Origin: Saccoglossus kowalevskii
Lineage: Eukaryota > Hemichordata > Enteropneusta > Harrimaniidae
Length of the DNA: 11,628 bases
Direction of reading: 5' to 3'
NCBI RefSeq assembly: GCF_000003605.2
Contig: NW_003127989.1
Span: 2,711 to 14,338, forward strand
The first letter of the stretch is position 1. Each line of letters begins with the position of its first letter. Position numbers and translations under genes: made by a program. The notes beneath the pieces were generated by a model. That model was given only the letters and a program-made list of their open reading frames with translations, was not told the origin of the DNA and searched no databases. Shown here in pieces: positions 1 to 7,858 of the stretch.

Positions 1-180
1 ACTGCAAAGTTGCGGTGTTTACCCCAGCCAGGCACCACTGCAAAGTCGCGGTGTTTACCCCAGCCAGGCACCACTGCAAAGTCGCGGTGTTTACCCCAGC
101 CAGGCACCACTGCAAAGTGTGGATGTTTACCCCAGCCAGGCACCACTGCAAAGTCGCAGTGTTTACCCCAGCCAGGCACC
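1..180. repeat. 36-bp minisatellite, five complete copies, array truncated by window edge
   Basis: Five head-to-tail units of exactly 36 bp lie at 1-36, 37-72, 73-108, 109-144 and 145-180. The array ends abruptly where the next unit would begin (acaacaaata instead of actgcaaagt). Copies 2 and 3 are identical. Copies 1 and 5 each differ from them at one base, and copy 4 differs at several positions within the gtcgcggtg block. The array probably continues to the left of base 1. The unit is clearly more GC-rich than its surroundings. Because 36 is a multiple of three, one plus frame stays open through the array and encodes a 12-residue repeat containing CLPQPGTT. That open frame is a consequence of the period and is not evidence of a protein. 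Confidence 0.97.
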
Positions 181-293
181 ACAACAAATAAAAGAACAAA
201 TTGTGCCAGCTTTATAGAAGACAGCCTTCCCCCGTTACTAAACATAAGCTTCGCAAACATTTCTATGTTCCGTCACGAGATACTCAACTTTTA

Positions 294-425
294 TTTAATT
301 AAACTTAATTAAAACGCAATTCTACATTGTGTCGCTTTGTAATTGAGTTTAATTAAACTCCAATTAAAACGCAACCCTATTTTGGAACGCGTTTTAATCG
401 AGTTCATATCGCAACCATATTTAAA
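294..425. repeat. Degenerate ~54-bp tandem repeat around a 16-bp palindrome
   Basis: Two adjacent units (294-347 and 348-402) share tttaattaaact, then aattaaaacgcaa, then a diverged tail ending in aattgag/aatcgag. A third, partial unit from 403 keeps only a cgcaacc(a/c)tat-like block. The junction of units 1 and 2 creates the perfect palindrome gagtttaattaaactc at 345-360, extendable to 341-365 with one extra base. The block at 389-404 is the inverted complement of 355-372 with one indel, so single strands could fold into a hairpin. It may be the remnant of a small mobile element or a simple local duplication. Confidence 0.7.
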
Positions 426-429
426 GTTA

Positions 430-1260
430 CTTCAACTAAAATATTAAAATTTAATCTAATGTGTGGCCTCACAACTGCGGTAAACCGTGTATGTGTGTGT
501 TGTCTGTGCACCCCGGTTTGTCTTCACGTTTACCCCACTATTACTTATACTGACAATTTTTACCTCCCTCCCTATAATTTTTTTTTCTTTTCGCAATATT
601 CGAGCCCTAAATTAACTGATAGTTTGGGCAAAAAGAACAACTCGTAAAAATGCCCATGTGGTACGTATTAAAGTCGCATCCGCTAGGGTGTGTGTGAAAG
701 GATTTGACTAATTGTACGAATTGTTGACGATAATGAGACACACATTTACAGAAACACAGCTGCAAACATTGAACAATCTGTACATATATTAAAACAACAC
801 ATGGAGATACCATTAAAAAGTCTAGTGTATTATGGGTAGTTCCCGGATGCGACCCACTGGAGCGTTTTTGCTTTCATAGTGTGTGGTAATTCAGTCTAGC
901 GTCACGGGTCAATTGAAGGATATAATTAAATACGATATAAATCAAGTTGTTGTAAATAAGGTAATAAACTAGTGTTTCAATATTACGATAGGTCACAAGT
1001 CATGCATTACACTAATATGTTTTCTGAGTTTGAGAAAATACACCCCGATTTTAGAATACAATATATTTAAGTAATGTACATTGGTTCCACTCCTATATAC
1101 TAGTACGTTTTGTTGAAGTAAGATAATATCTGTTGTCACGTGTAACATTTGATTGAATTATCATTTTTCCATATAAAATGAGGTTCTTGTAAAAATTCTA
1201 AATAGTTACCTCTAACTACTAAATTCGCTTCTTTCACTATAAGCAAGTACATACGAGTGA
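430..1260. other. AT-rich stretch, no supported gene
   Basis: Open frames here are short (about 60-70 codons at most), low in coding character and without clear splice context. A short TG-rich run lies near 489-505 and a T-run near 580. A perfect 10-bp inverted repeat, gtcgcatccg at 673-682 and cggatgcgac at 844-853, is present, but no flanking target duplication is visible. I see nothing else that can be supported. Confidence 0.6.
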
Positions 1261-2040
1261 TGCTATAATGAATCGACCCTATAATTTAAACCCAATTATG
1301 CAAAATGTAGCCGATATTGTTAACAAGGTCACAAAGCAATAATAACTTACTTGAAATTGCTTCGAAAAAAAATCATCATCGAATAAACAACTTCAGAGAT
1401 TTTTATCATTGCGATCTGGCTTGTTAAACGTCATCCGTGAAGTCTGCTGGATAATTCATGAATAAATGAGTTGAACAGAGTTCGAGTATGCAACAAAAAT
1501 AACGACAAGCTCAGAGTATACAAATTCTTCTTCAAGAACAAAAAAATGGATCCCTGACGCCGAGAAGACGAGGGATATAGATAAACATCATACAAGATGA
1601 TTGAATAGACACATATATCCAGTGGAGATTAAATAGTCAGCGATCATCACAATTTGCTGATTTCACTATAATGTCGGGGATATAACACTGTAATCAATGA
1701 ATTAAAATATAATGTTAGGTGAGTGAAGACGTAAAAGAGAAAACGAACAAATCAATTTAAGGAGCCTGCCAGTCGTTGGCTTCATGTGTAACTGATATTA
1801 AAAGTTTTACTGAATGCACAGTAATCTTAAGAACACCAATAAGTTAAGCTCGTAAACCGTATTATTATCCACGATGCGAAACAAATAAATCTTTTGCATC
1901 CTTTGCATAACAACATATCGGTTGCCGTGGAGTATGCTCACTGGCCGGAATGAGTCTATCTTCATCTCTCTGTGCTTGCACAGAGTTGAGCATGGTGTAT
2001 TAAATGCATAATGATATTTACAACGACATACTGTTTCTTG
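1261..2040. other. No firm gene; scattered short open frames and one strong donor
   Basis: A 24-codon ATG frame at 1268-1342 (containing NLNPIMQNVADIV) and open stretches near 1395-1465 and 1475-1600 look mildly protein-like, but they are short and interrupted. A textbook donor, AG|GTGAGT, lies near 1716-1722, downstream of only about 16 open codons. The longest frame of the window, 117 codons on the minus strand at 1807-2160, begins at TTG and is rich in Cys, Met and His. It lies antisense to the better-supported segment at 2051-2269, so I treat it as a shadow. Exons of the A copy may lie here, but I cannot delimit them. Confidence 0.45.
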
Positions 2041-2050
2041 ATTGTTACAG

Positions 2051-2269
2051 CCGACCCAACTTTCTTCGAGATTTGTTCGCATGAAAATTGAGGATGCTAT
2101 CCGGTGGGTAGTACAATAAGGCCAATTCAATCTCGGGTACTTTCCACCCATCATAGTCAAACATCCTACTGGTCAGCTAGTTGCAACCTTTGATGTAGAC
2201 AACCGATATTCGATGTCGTCATCCACTCCAATAATCATTCAGACTGACCGTCACAAGAATCTAAATTAA
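2051..2269 (+). pseudogene. Segment A: broken exon-like segment after a strong splice acceptor
   Basis: A good acceptor (ctgtttcttgattgttacag, ending at 2050) precedes the segment. The first codons read DPTFFE, then the frame hits a stop. A second frame reads KIEDAIRWVVQ, a TAA at 2117-2119, then 49 open codons (2120-2266) including GQFNLGYFPPIIVKHPTG and ending at TAA 2267. The 5' part matches segment C at 3790-3860 at DNA level: CCAACTTTCTTCGAGA against CCAACCTTTTTCGAGA, then GGCCAATTC in both. By analogy with C and B, the TFFE part resembles the last helix of a death-fold module. The GQF...NLN tail matches no family I recognise. At least one frameshift and one stop make it look decayed. 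A 49-codon frame alone is not significant in DNA this AT-rich. Confidence 0.4.
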
Positions 2270-2529
2270 TTTAATTAAGATCATGTTTTTTTGTGAATTT
2301 ATGACACTGGCCCTGTTCTCACATTTAACATCTTTTATGATGTCCGGTTTTGTTTGTTTGTTGTTAGTATTTGCTCTTTGTACCTGATCAATATGCGTTC
2401 ATTTACTCATCGTACGTGAGAAGCAATCACATTATAAGAACACGCCGAATATATTGTCCGATACGAGTAGAGTCTAACGGTGTAGGGGAACTTAAATTCA
2501 GGTATTTTCTTAATAACCTTAATTAATTG

Positions 2530-2672
2530 CAATGGAAGGTTCAGCCCAATCACCGCATCGGCACTGTCATTGATGTATATCAATTAGTAGATAGTGCATG
2601 CACTCTCGCTGAAACATTTTCTGTTTCTTATTCGGTCGAATCTGGGAATCAGATTCAGCTGGCGTGGAAGCA
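2530..2672 (+). pseudogene. Segment B exon 1: death-domain-like first half
   Basis: One plus frame is open from 2527 to 2673 and reads through TVIDVYQLVDSACTLAETF and then SGNQIQLAWK. It ends at a usable donor, CA|GTAATA, with the intron starting at 2673. The run from LAETF through IQLAWK fits the first two helices of a Death domain (PF00531 pattern L...L......W..LA..L), with Gln where the conserved Trp is expected. No good acceptor or in-frame Met precedes it: the frame is closed by TAA at 2524-2526. Either the 5' end is lost or a small indel has shifted it; an ATG at 2532 lies in another frame. The block 2562-2650 recurs diverged at 2979-3066 with almost equal internal spacing. Known: Death domains mediate homotypic binding in apoptosis and innate-immune signalling. 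Inferred: that this is one. Confidence 0.42.
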
Positions 2673-2771
2673 GTAATAAATATGACCTATTTAGCTATAT
2701 TTACTTCATAGGTTACTTGAGGCTAACATGAACTATTGCCAAATACATGAGAGATAGTATCTATAATTAAG

Positions 2772-2913
2772 GGTGCACATCATCATCACCTGTCGCACAG
2801 AATGTAACACAATGGATACATTGTGTGCAACATTGCTAGATGATTTTGTTCTACATTCGTATGAGACGAATTCATTCAAAAGGATATGGTCGGGAAGAGA
2901 CATTATGAAGTAG
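2772..2913 (+). pseudogene. Segment B exon 2: death-domain-like second half
   Basis: The frame is open from 2767 to TAG at 2911-2913. The dinucleotide AG at 2770-2771 allows an exon starting at 2772 whose phase exactly matches exon 1 (CA|G), giving a 99-bp intron (2673-2771). The pyrimidine tract is weak. The translation includes CRTECNTMDTLCATLLDDFV and then TNSFKRIWSGRDIMK. Against the Death domain pattern, LLDDF sits where l-L-r-a-W is expected. The spacing onward to NSF (Ala-Thr position), I (Leu) and GRDI (Ala-Leu..i) agrees residue for residue. This spacing match across two phase-compatible segments is the best single argument for the assignment. The product would be only a bare domain of about 100 residues, so it is a fragment or pseudogene unless other exons exist. 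Confidence 0.42.
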
Positions 2914-2978
2914 ATCCTTTGATTTCACAAATAAATATATTATTGATTTTATTTCTTTAAGTAATTCAAACGTGAATG

Positions 2979-3066
2979 GTACTTGTTCATTGATATATTC
3001 ATCGGAGCTGGATGTTAAAGAAACAACTGAATCCACATTTGCTGTTTCATATATTGATATTTATTT
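2979..3066 (+). pseudogene. Segment C, 5' part: diverged copy of B exon 1
   Basis: DNA similarity to B exon 1 is direct. CATTGAT-TAT near the start and ACATTT-CTGTTTC near the end occur in both; the distance from CATTGAT to CTGTTTC is 53 bases in B and 54 here. The plus frame reads SSELDVKETTESTFAVSY and stops at TGA soon after (about 3072), so the Trp/Leu-Ala part is lost or moved. A further block at about 3365-3460 ends in a good donor (TTTCCA|GTAAGT, intron from 3461) and has a short frame ending FVGFQ, which could be the displaced end of this exon. That link is weak. Confidence 0.35.
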
Positions 3067-3640
3067 ACATTGAACTACTTCCTACATCTTTACAGTAATA
3101 TTCATATCTCTCCAGTCCATGGTGTGTACATATGAAAGCTATTTCGTTACAGACGAGCGTGCAGTTTATATATACTATTTTGCATTATTACATCCATCAA
3201 ATTACATTGCATCGGGTTGAGTTATATTCATAAACGCTGCAAAGAGTCATTGAAAAAATGTTAAGGTAGAAACTACAATTCTTGTGAAAAAATTCTCTGT
3301 TACTATGATAAAAATGGACTGTAACATAACATAATTTTCTGAGTAGAAAATGTTGGCATACGCTGGTGTTAGTTGTTTAATTCCAAACGATTTAACACAC
3401 AGTTCTTGAATGTGCTCACTGTTTTGGAAACATCTGCCGTTACCTCTTCGTTGGTTTCCAGTAAGTATATTTATCTCTCTCTGAATTAACAGTGTTGTGT
3501 TTGTTCTTTCTGTTTTTCCGGAATTATAAATTTGTTTGTGGATACTGTTGTTCCCAAAGTTTCTTCATTGACGTTGGCACTATTGCCAATATGCAAGATT
3601 AATAGAGGACGACCTCATCGGCAGATAACAAACAACTTCA

Positions 3641-3983
3641 TCTCCTTAACATTTATGAACTGTTGCCAATGTAAGAGATGACCAACACGACTATTGTCAA
3701 TGTGCAAAACAGGTAGAGAAAAAATCTGCTGTGGTTTGACATCATCACCACCATATTCGACATGTTCAAGTAACTTGCATAACAAAATGCCTCCAACCTT
3801 TTTCGAGAGATTGAGAGCAAATATCGATGATGACTGAGCTTATAATGGCCAATTCGTAGTAAAATATCGCAGTCAATAATCATTTTCGGAAAAGACACAA
3901 CTTGCATTGTTTCTCAATGCTCAATTACTAACGATATGGAACGATCTCAAGCATGTGCATATTATGTTGATATAAGTTATGTA
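3641..3983 (+). pseudogene. Segment C, 3' part: copy related to A and to B exon 2
   Basis: Near its start, AACTGTTGCCAA matches AACTATTGCCAA upstream of B exon 2. CATCATCACCAC...AAGTAAC matches CATCATCATCAC...ATGTAAC inside B exon 2, and CCAACCTTTTTCGAGAGATTG matches segment A. A plus frame is open from 3682 to a TGA at 3835; it contains MCKTGREKICCGL and PPTFFERLRANIDDD, then reads on as AYNGQF to TAA 3877. PPTFFERLRANID fits the last helix of a death-fold module, as TNSFKRIWSGRDI does in B. A different frame is open from 3846 to 3983. Stops and the frame change indicate decay. An 84-codon minus-strand frame across the same bases is a likely shadow. Confidence 0.38.
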
Positions 3984-4354
3984 TAAATAAGTAAACAAGT
4001 CCTGGGATTGCACTGTAGAATATGTTTAATGTCAGGAACAAGCTCTCCTGTTAATTCACAGTTAATGGATAGTTGTTCTCGTGGACATATACATGATTTA
4101 TCCGCATCTTCTCAGTAACGTCATTGCCAAATGGCATTATGGTATAAACGTGGGGATCTTTTTAAATCTTTTCTGGATTAGCGTAACAAGGTGAAATGTA
4201 CATGAACATGCTGCCTTCGTTACATAGTGCTCCAGGCATCAGATGACAAGACATGCATTCTCATGGACTGTATACAATGCATTGAAAGCCACTTATACGC
4301 TCAGTCGACACACACTTAAAATTGAAATATGCATTGAAAGTTTGGATTGTCCAT

Positions 4355-4468
4355 ATGGCTGATGCTGACACTGATTCACAAACACGTTTTCGTCTCACAC
4401 ATGAAGTATTCATTCAACGAGACAGCTCTGTCAATTGGAAATCAATGGCGAGGCGATTGTCTCTGCAA
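4355..4468 (+). CDS. Segment D: start exon, first half of a death-domain-like module
   Basis: An ATG at 4355 opens 38 uninterrupted codons that end exactly at a consensus donor, CAA|GTAAGT, with the intron from 4469. The protein begins MADADTDSQTRFRLTHEVFI and ends NWKSMARRLSLQ. W-K-S-M-A-R-R-L-S-L matches the Death domain core W-x-x-L-A-x-x-L-G-L, and the preceding L..EVF..... fits helix 1. An acidic, short leader before the domain is typical of an N-terminus, which supports this start. The second half is not clean: 4801-4905 has remnants (VMKWDLVLK, then LVSCVHVKCVLS) in one frame with three stops. Alternatively the exon splices in phase 0 to 4994 (segment E). It is probably the start of a broken gene, but the exon itself is intact. 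This is one of the two strongest calls in the window. Confidence 0.48.
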
Positions 4469-4800
4469 GTAAGTGGGTAGAAAATTCCTATATTTGAATA
4501 TTACGCAATACTATATATATACGATTTATACTACCACTTGGTGGAGAATTTACGTTATATGTTAAATTGATGAATATGTAATAACGCCGTAGGTCTTGCT
4601 GTCCGGCGTCTGTCATGTTGCTTTATTTACTCCAACTTGCAGAACAAAAGACTTGGATAAATTCTAGTTTTTGCTATATTTCAGTGTAACTCTTGACATA
4701 TCTCCAACAGAAGCATGTTATGTTTGCATTTTCACAACATTTTTTGTGATCATGAACAACTTCTAAAAAATCAACACTCACCTGTGTTTTACTCCTGTTG

Positions 4801-4905
4801 ATGATGTACGCTAATCAATAAGCGGTGATGAAATGGGATCTTGTTTTAAAGTAATTGGTTTCTTGTGTCCATGTTAAATGTGTCTTGAGCTGATACACGT
4901 ACCAG
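4801..4905 (+). pseudogene. Segment D, decayed second half (tentative)
   Basis: In one plus frame the residues MMYANQ, stop, AVMKWDLVLK, stop, LVSCVHVKCVLS, stop follow one another. AVMKWDLVL resembles the helix-5 motif (..lL..W) of a Death domain. At DNA level it resembles the LLDDFVLH codons of B exon 2 (CTAGATGATTTTGTTCTACAT against AAATGGGATCTTGTTTTAAAG). Three stops in 35 codons rule out expression as written. The similarity is modest and could be coincidence. Confidence 0.22.
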
Positions 4906-4993
4906 TCATTCAATAGAAACGTGTTGTCGTCGTAGTATTTCATTTGAATTGAATGATTTGAGCATAAGTTTGCTCTTATTCTCGCATAGCAAG

Positions 4994-5185
4994 GTACGTA
5001 AACTGTTTAGAATCAGTCTGGGTGTGCTGGCATTACAAGTTGAAATACCTGGAGATGGAAACTGGAGTCATTTGGCAGTATATTCCATGTATGAACTAAA
5101 TGTTCATTCATGCTTACTGAATACATTGGTACATGCTAATTATGATTTTCTTATGTCTTATTTGAGAAGGAAGATGTTCAGTTGA
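4994..5185 (+). CDS. Segment E: exon with death-domain-like module (Trp, Leu-Ala core)
   Basis: A pyrimidine-rich acceptor (tttgctcttattctcgcatagcaag, ending 4993) opens a frame to TGA 5183-5185. It is in phase 0 with the exon ending at 4468, so D and E could splice to a protein of about 101 residues. The translation includes LGVLALQVEIPGDGNWSHLA and then ELNVHSCLLNTLVHANYDFL and MSYLRRKMF. Read as a Death domain, L.L.V.I...NW..LA is helices 1-2 and the distance to MSYLRR fits ..lL..W within one residue. It stops before the Ala-Thr...Ala-Leu tail. An alternative is an OTU peptidase start (PGDGN followed normally by the catalytic Cys), but here Trp replaces Cys and the following Leu-Phe is absent. 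I prefer the death-fold reading because of the neighbours. The frame is also open upstream to 4949, probably by chance. Confidence 0.4.
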   Translation, partial: VRKLFRISLGVLALQVEIPGDGNWSHLAVYSMYELNVHSCLLNTLVHANYDFLMSYLRRKMFS

Positions 5186-6800
5186 TTGTTATACTATTCA
5201 TAGTACTAGTGTGCTTAGGATCTAAATATCAACGGTGACAATTATTGTTCCTGTAAAACCGAAGTTTAGTGTTTCACCTTCAAAGGATTTTTCTTTCGTT
5301 ATCCCAAAATATCTATAAATGTGGGTTGACCTGGTGTACGACTGGAATCAATTATTTCATTGTCGAATATTTCATTCTACACCAAGTAGTATATGAACAC
5401 TTTGTATGGCCATCAATTGGAATACAGTGCACACCCGAAATCTTATTATTTTGTAAAACTATATTTCACTATTTATTCAGATTTTATTTTTTTAATAAAC
5501 TTACCTAAGTGTCGAATATACGTCCATGATTCTATATTTGACATAACATCGATAACTATGTGAATTGTCACAGTGGGTGTTCTACAGGCAAGTGAACCAT
5601 TAATGATATATCATCACATCTTGAATAAACCACTTTTAGTTGATTACTTGGGCTATTAAGTAATTCTCTCAGCGTATATTACGTATGCATTATCCATAGT
5701 TCTATTTAGTTGGTCAATTGCGATAGTAATCAAACTAATAACCTGCGTGCTATGGTACCCAATGTTACGATCTGACATATGATTGCATATAACAAGTAAT
5801 TGTGGAACATTTAGGTTTGTTTGTATTTTTGTTGCAGTTTTGCGTTTATATGGTACATAGCATGGCATTTCTTTATATTCACTCAGTTCCATTGAATCGA
5901 TCGTTAGCGAGTTACAGAGTGTGTATAATATTTAGTTACTTCGTTATTACATGCTGAGCATCTGCCAAATAAATTAAAGTCTGAATCACTGTTTTTGTAT
6001 AGGTAAACCTTATTAATACCTAATACGCAAATTATAGCACTGTATTTTTCCTGATTTTTCATTTTGACACACATTTCTGTATTGTAGTAAGTGAGTCTGA
6101 AGCAGGTAGTTTATACAGGGGGCGCCCTTCCATTGATGTTTGTCAATTTCCAAGAAACTAATTAAAATAATTACTATTAGGCGAAAATCAATGTTGTGGT
6201 AACAGCAAGGATTACTATAATATGATTACTAACTTAAAATAAACCCAACAACAATCTTTTAAATTGCGACCATTATAGCTTTAAGCTAAAATTGTAATTT
6301 TGGATTAGCGCCAAGATCATTGACTACATTGACTATTCGGCCAGCCATTAACTGACACCCGCTTTCATAAACATTCGAACAAATTGGCGAATAAAAATAA
6401 AAGTTTGAATTTGCGCAATAAACATACAAAACTCAACATCATTTTACTTCCTGTCTTTGTAATCTTTATAATCATCAAAACCTTGCTGTATAAAAAGTAA
6501 ATGTATGTATTTTGCATAGTGTTTCTTAGTACTGTGCGGTGTGTGATATATTCTTGTTGATGTATGTTGTGCTGGTTTACGAGAATGGTTATGCTTATAT
6601 GCTGCTAAACAGTTAAACGAAAACACGTATTTTGCGTTTCTAAACACTTTCCTTCTAATAATACTGTGTTTATTTTCTTTAATGAATTGACTTCACTGCA
6701 TAATATTAACAATTTAATATTTAGTAAATGAGTTATAAAAATAAGGTATCAGTTGAAAAAATACAATTTACATCTTTTTGTCAAGTTTAGATTGGTGTTA
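5186..6800. other. No supported gene; several short unassigned open frames
   Basis: Frames of 50-80 codons occur on both strands: 5269-5508 plus, rich in Phe, Tyr and Ile; 5656-5892 minus, 78 codons; 6444-6647 minus. None shows a recognisable motif. A strong acceptor-like sequence, gtttgtatttttgttgcag, ends at about 5837 on the plus strand and is followed by an open frame to TGA near 5952. A second, gtgttctacag, ends near 5588 and is followed by about 23 open codons. They might belong to decayed members of the series described upstream, but I cannot show it. A GC palindrome lies at 6118-6127. The stretch 6130-6440 is AT-rich and featureless. Confidence 0.45.
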
Positions 6801-6802
6801 TC

Positions 6803-6997
6803 ATGCTGGAAATTAGGATCTTTGAGCTTGCCCTTGATGTAAAGAATGCTGGATGGTGCAACTATCTATCATTACGTTTTTCTGCTGGTGTGTATTGGAT
6901 GCTTACACTGGCCAATCCGTGTCAAATATATATGGCTCTCGTCATCATCTCTCATCATCCCTCGATTTTTGCAGACAGACCGTCTCTAAAAAGATAG
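6803..6997 (+). CDS. Segment F: 64-codon frame, possible death-domain-like module
   Basis: An ATG at 6803 opens 64 codons without a break. The translation contains FELALDVKNAGWCNYLSLRF, then SAGVYWMLTLANPCQIYMAL. The order L.L.V...GW..yLsL.F...V..mL...NP..IYMAL has the spacing of Death domain helices 1 to 5, and the start resembles segment E (LALQV...NW..LA against LALDV..GW..YL). The expected Leu-Ala after the Trp is Tyr-Leu, and the tail after IYMALVII departs from the pattern. No consensus donor ends the frame and no acceptor is needed if the ATG is used. It could be a chance frame: frames this long are expected a few times in this window. Confidence 0.3.
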   Translation: MLEIRIFELALDVKNAGWCNYLSLRFSAGVYWMLTLANPCQIYMALVIISHHPSIFADRPSLKR

Positions 6998-7858
6998 CCT
7001 TCCGCATTGTATTCTGGGAATGATCCACATAAAAGACATAAAAGGCTCATGCGTACTAAATGTCGTACATAATTAAAAAAAATGTCCCGTACAGTGGCTC
7101 AACCGACTCACTGTATTATCACAATCCCTTGTCAACAAAATAATGTGCAAGTGGTATTCTGTAAGACTGGATGTGTTGGGGCAGATAGTTTGAAAGTCAC
7201 GTGATCACGATGTAGAGACTCCATTACAAAGAAATTAAATACGCTGAGAATTTAGCGTCACTCGAGATTGTACCACTTCTCAAGATTGCAAACCAATCAT
7301 GCGTTATATGTTTTATTAAACCCTACCATCAACATATTTTACGAGAATAAACGATTAATGCCAACCTCTCTAACATCATCGAACCCTACAACTGATATAA
7401 TCTGAATATGTGATAATTAAAGTTCAAATTATATTGCCCATATATGAACTTGTCTAATATCTTTTTGAATGAGAATATGTACTCGCATATCACTAGTCTA
7501 CTTTGGGGTGGAAAATGATCACATACCAATCGACACGCATGCGATGCGCACAGCACTTGTGATGTCAAAGTGCTACATTTGTGTCATTCTTTACAAATTA
7601 GGTAGGTACCTGGATGTAGTCATACCTGCTAACTACTATCAACGTCAACAATAGAATTCTTAAAATTACACATGTTTTCAATAACATGCCTATTTCAATA
7701 ATGTTGTAATGTTTTTATCAAAACCCGTCCTGATTAACAGATAATATCACTTGTTCGCTTTCGAATGATTACGCCGTAATAAATGAGGAAACATGGTGTA
7801 ATGAGAACGAGATTCGTAGTTCAACATTCAACACAATATTGAGGATAATAGTCCACTA
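6998..7858. other. AT-rich stretch, no supported gene
   Basis: Two overlapping frames of about 60 codons on opposite strands (7386-7568 minus, 7469-7654 plus) have no motif and no splice context. I see no repeats or RNA genes. Confidence 0.55.

Noticed and set aside
10-312. 100-codon plus-strand frame with a 12-residue repeat (CLPQPGTT)
   Set aside because: It is an artefact of a 36-bp minisatellite whose period is a multiple of three; the part beyond the array has no coding character.
1475-1600. Overlapping short plus frames (NKNNDKLRVYKFFFKN and DAEKTRDIDKHH)
   Set aside because: Two different frames would have to be joined by a frameshift and neither matches a known family; left as unassigned.
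1807-2160. Longest frame in the window, 117 codons, minus strand
   Set aside because: It starts at TTG, has no motif, is rich in Cys, Met and His, and runs antisense to a segment (2051-2269) with a good acceptor and a DNA duplicate read in the plus sense. A frame this long is only marginally unexpected in 11.6 kb.
2337-2387. ATG followed by a short hydrophobic stretch (MMSGFVCLLLVFALCT), like a signal peptide
   Set aside because: It stops after 16 codons, the only nearby donor (GTACCT) is weak, and it joins nothing convincing downstream.
3653-3907. 84-codon minus-strand frame
   Set aside because: It is antisense to segment C. Its faint resemblance to the 1807-2160 frame follows from the DNA similarity of A and C and does not by itself show minus-strand coding.
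5029-5185. OTU cysteine peptidase start (PGDGN)
   Set aside because: The catalytic Cys is Trp, the following Leu-Phe is missing and no downstream His box was found; the death-fold reading fits spacing and neighbours better.
5656-5892. 78-codon minus-strand frame of fairly protein-like composition
   Set aside because: No motif, no splice support and no repeat of it elsewhere; frames of this size occur by chance here.
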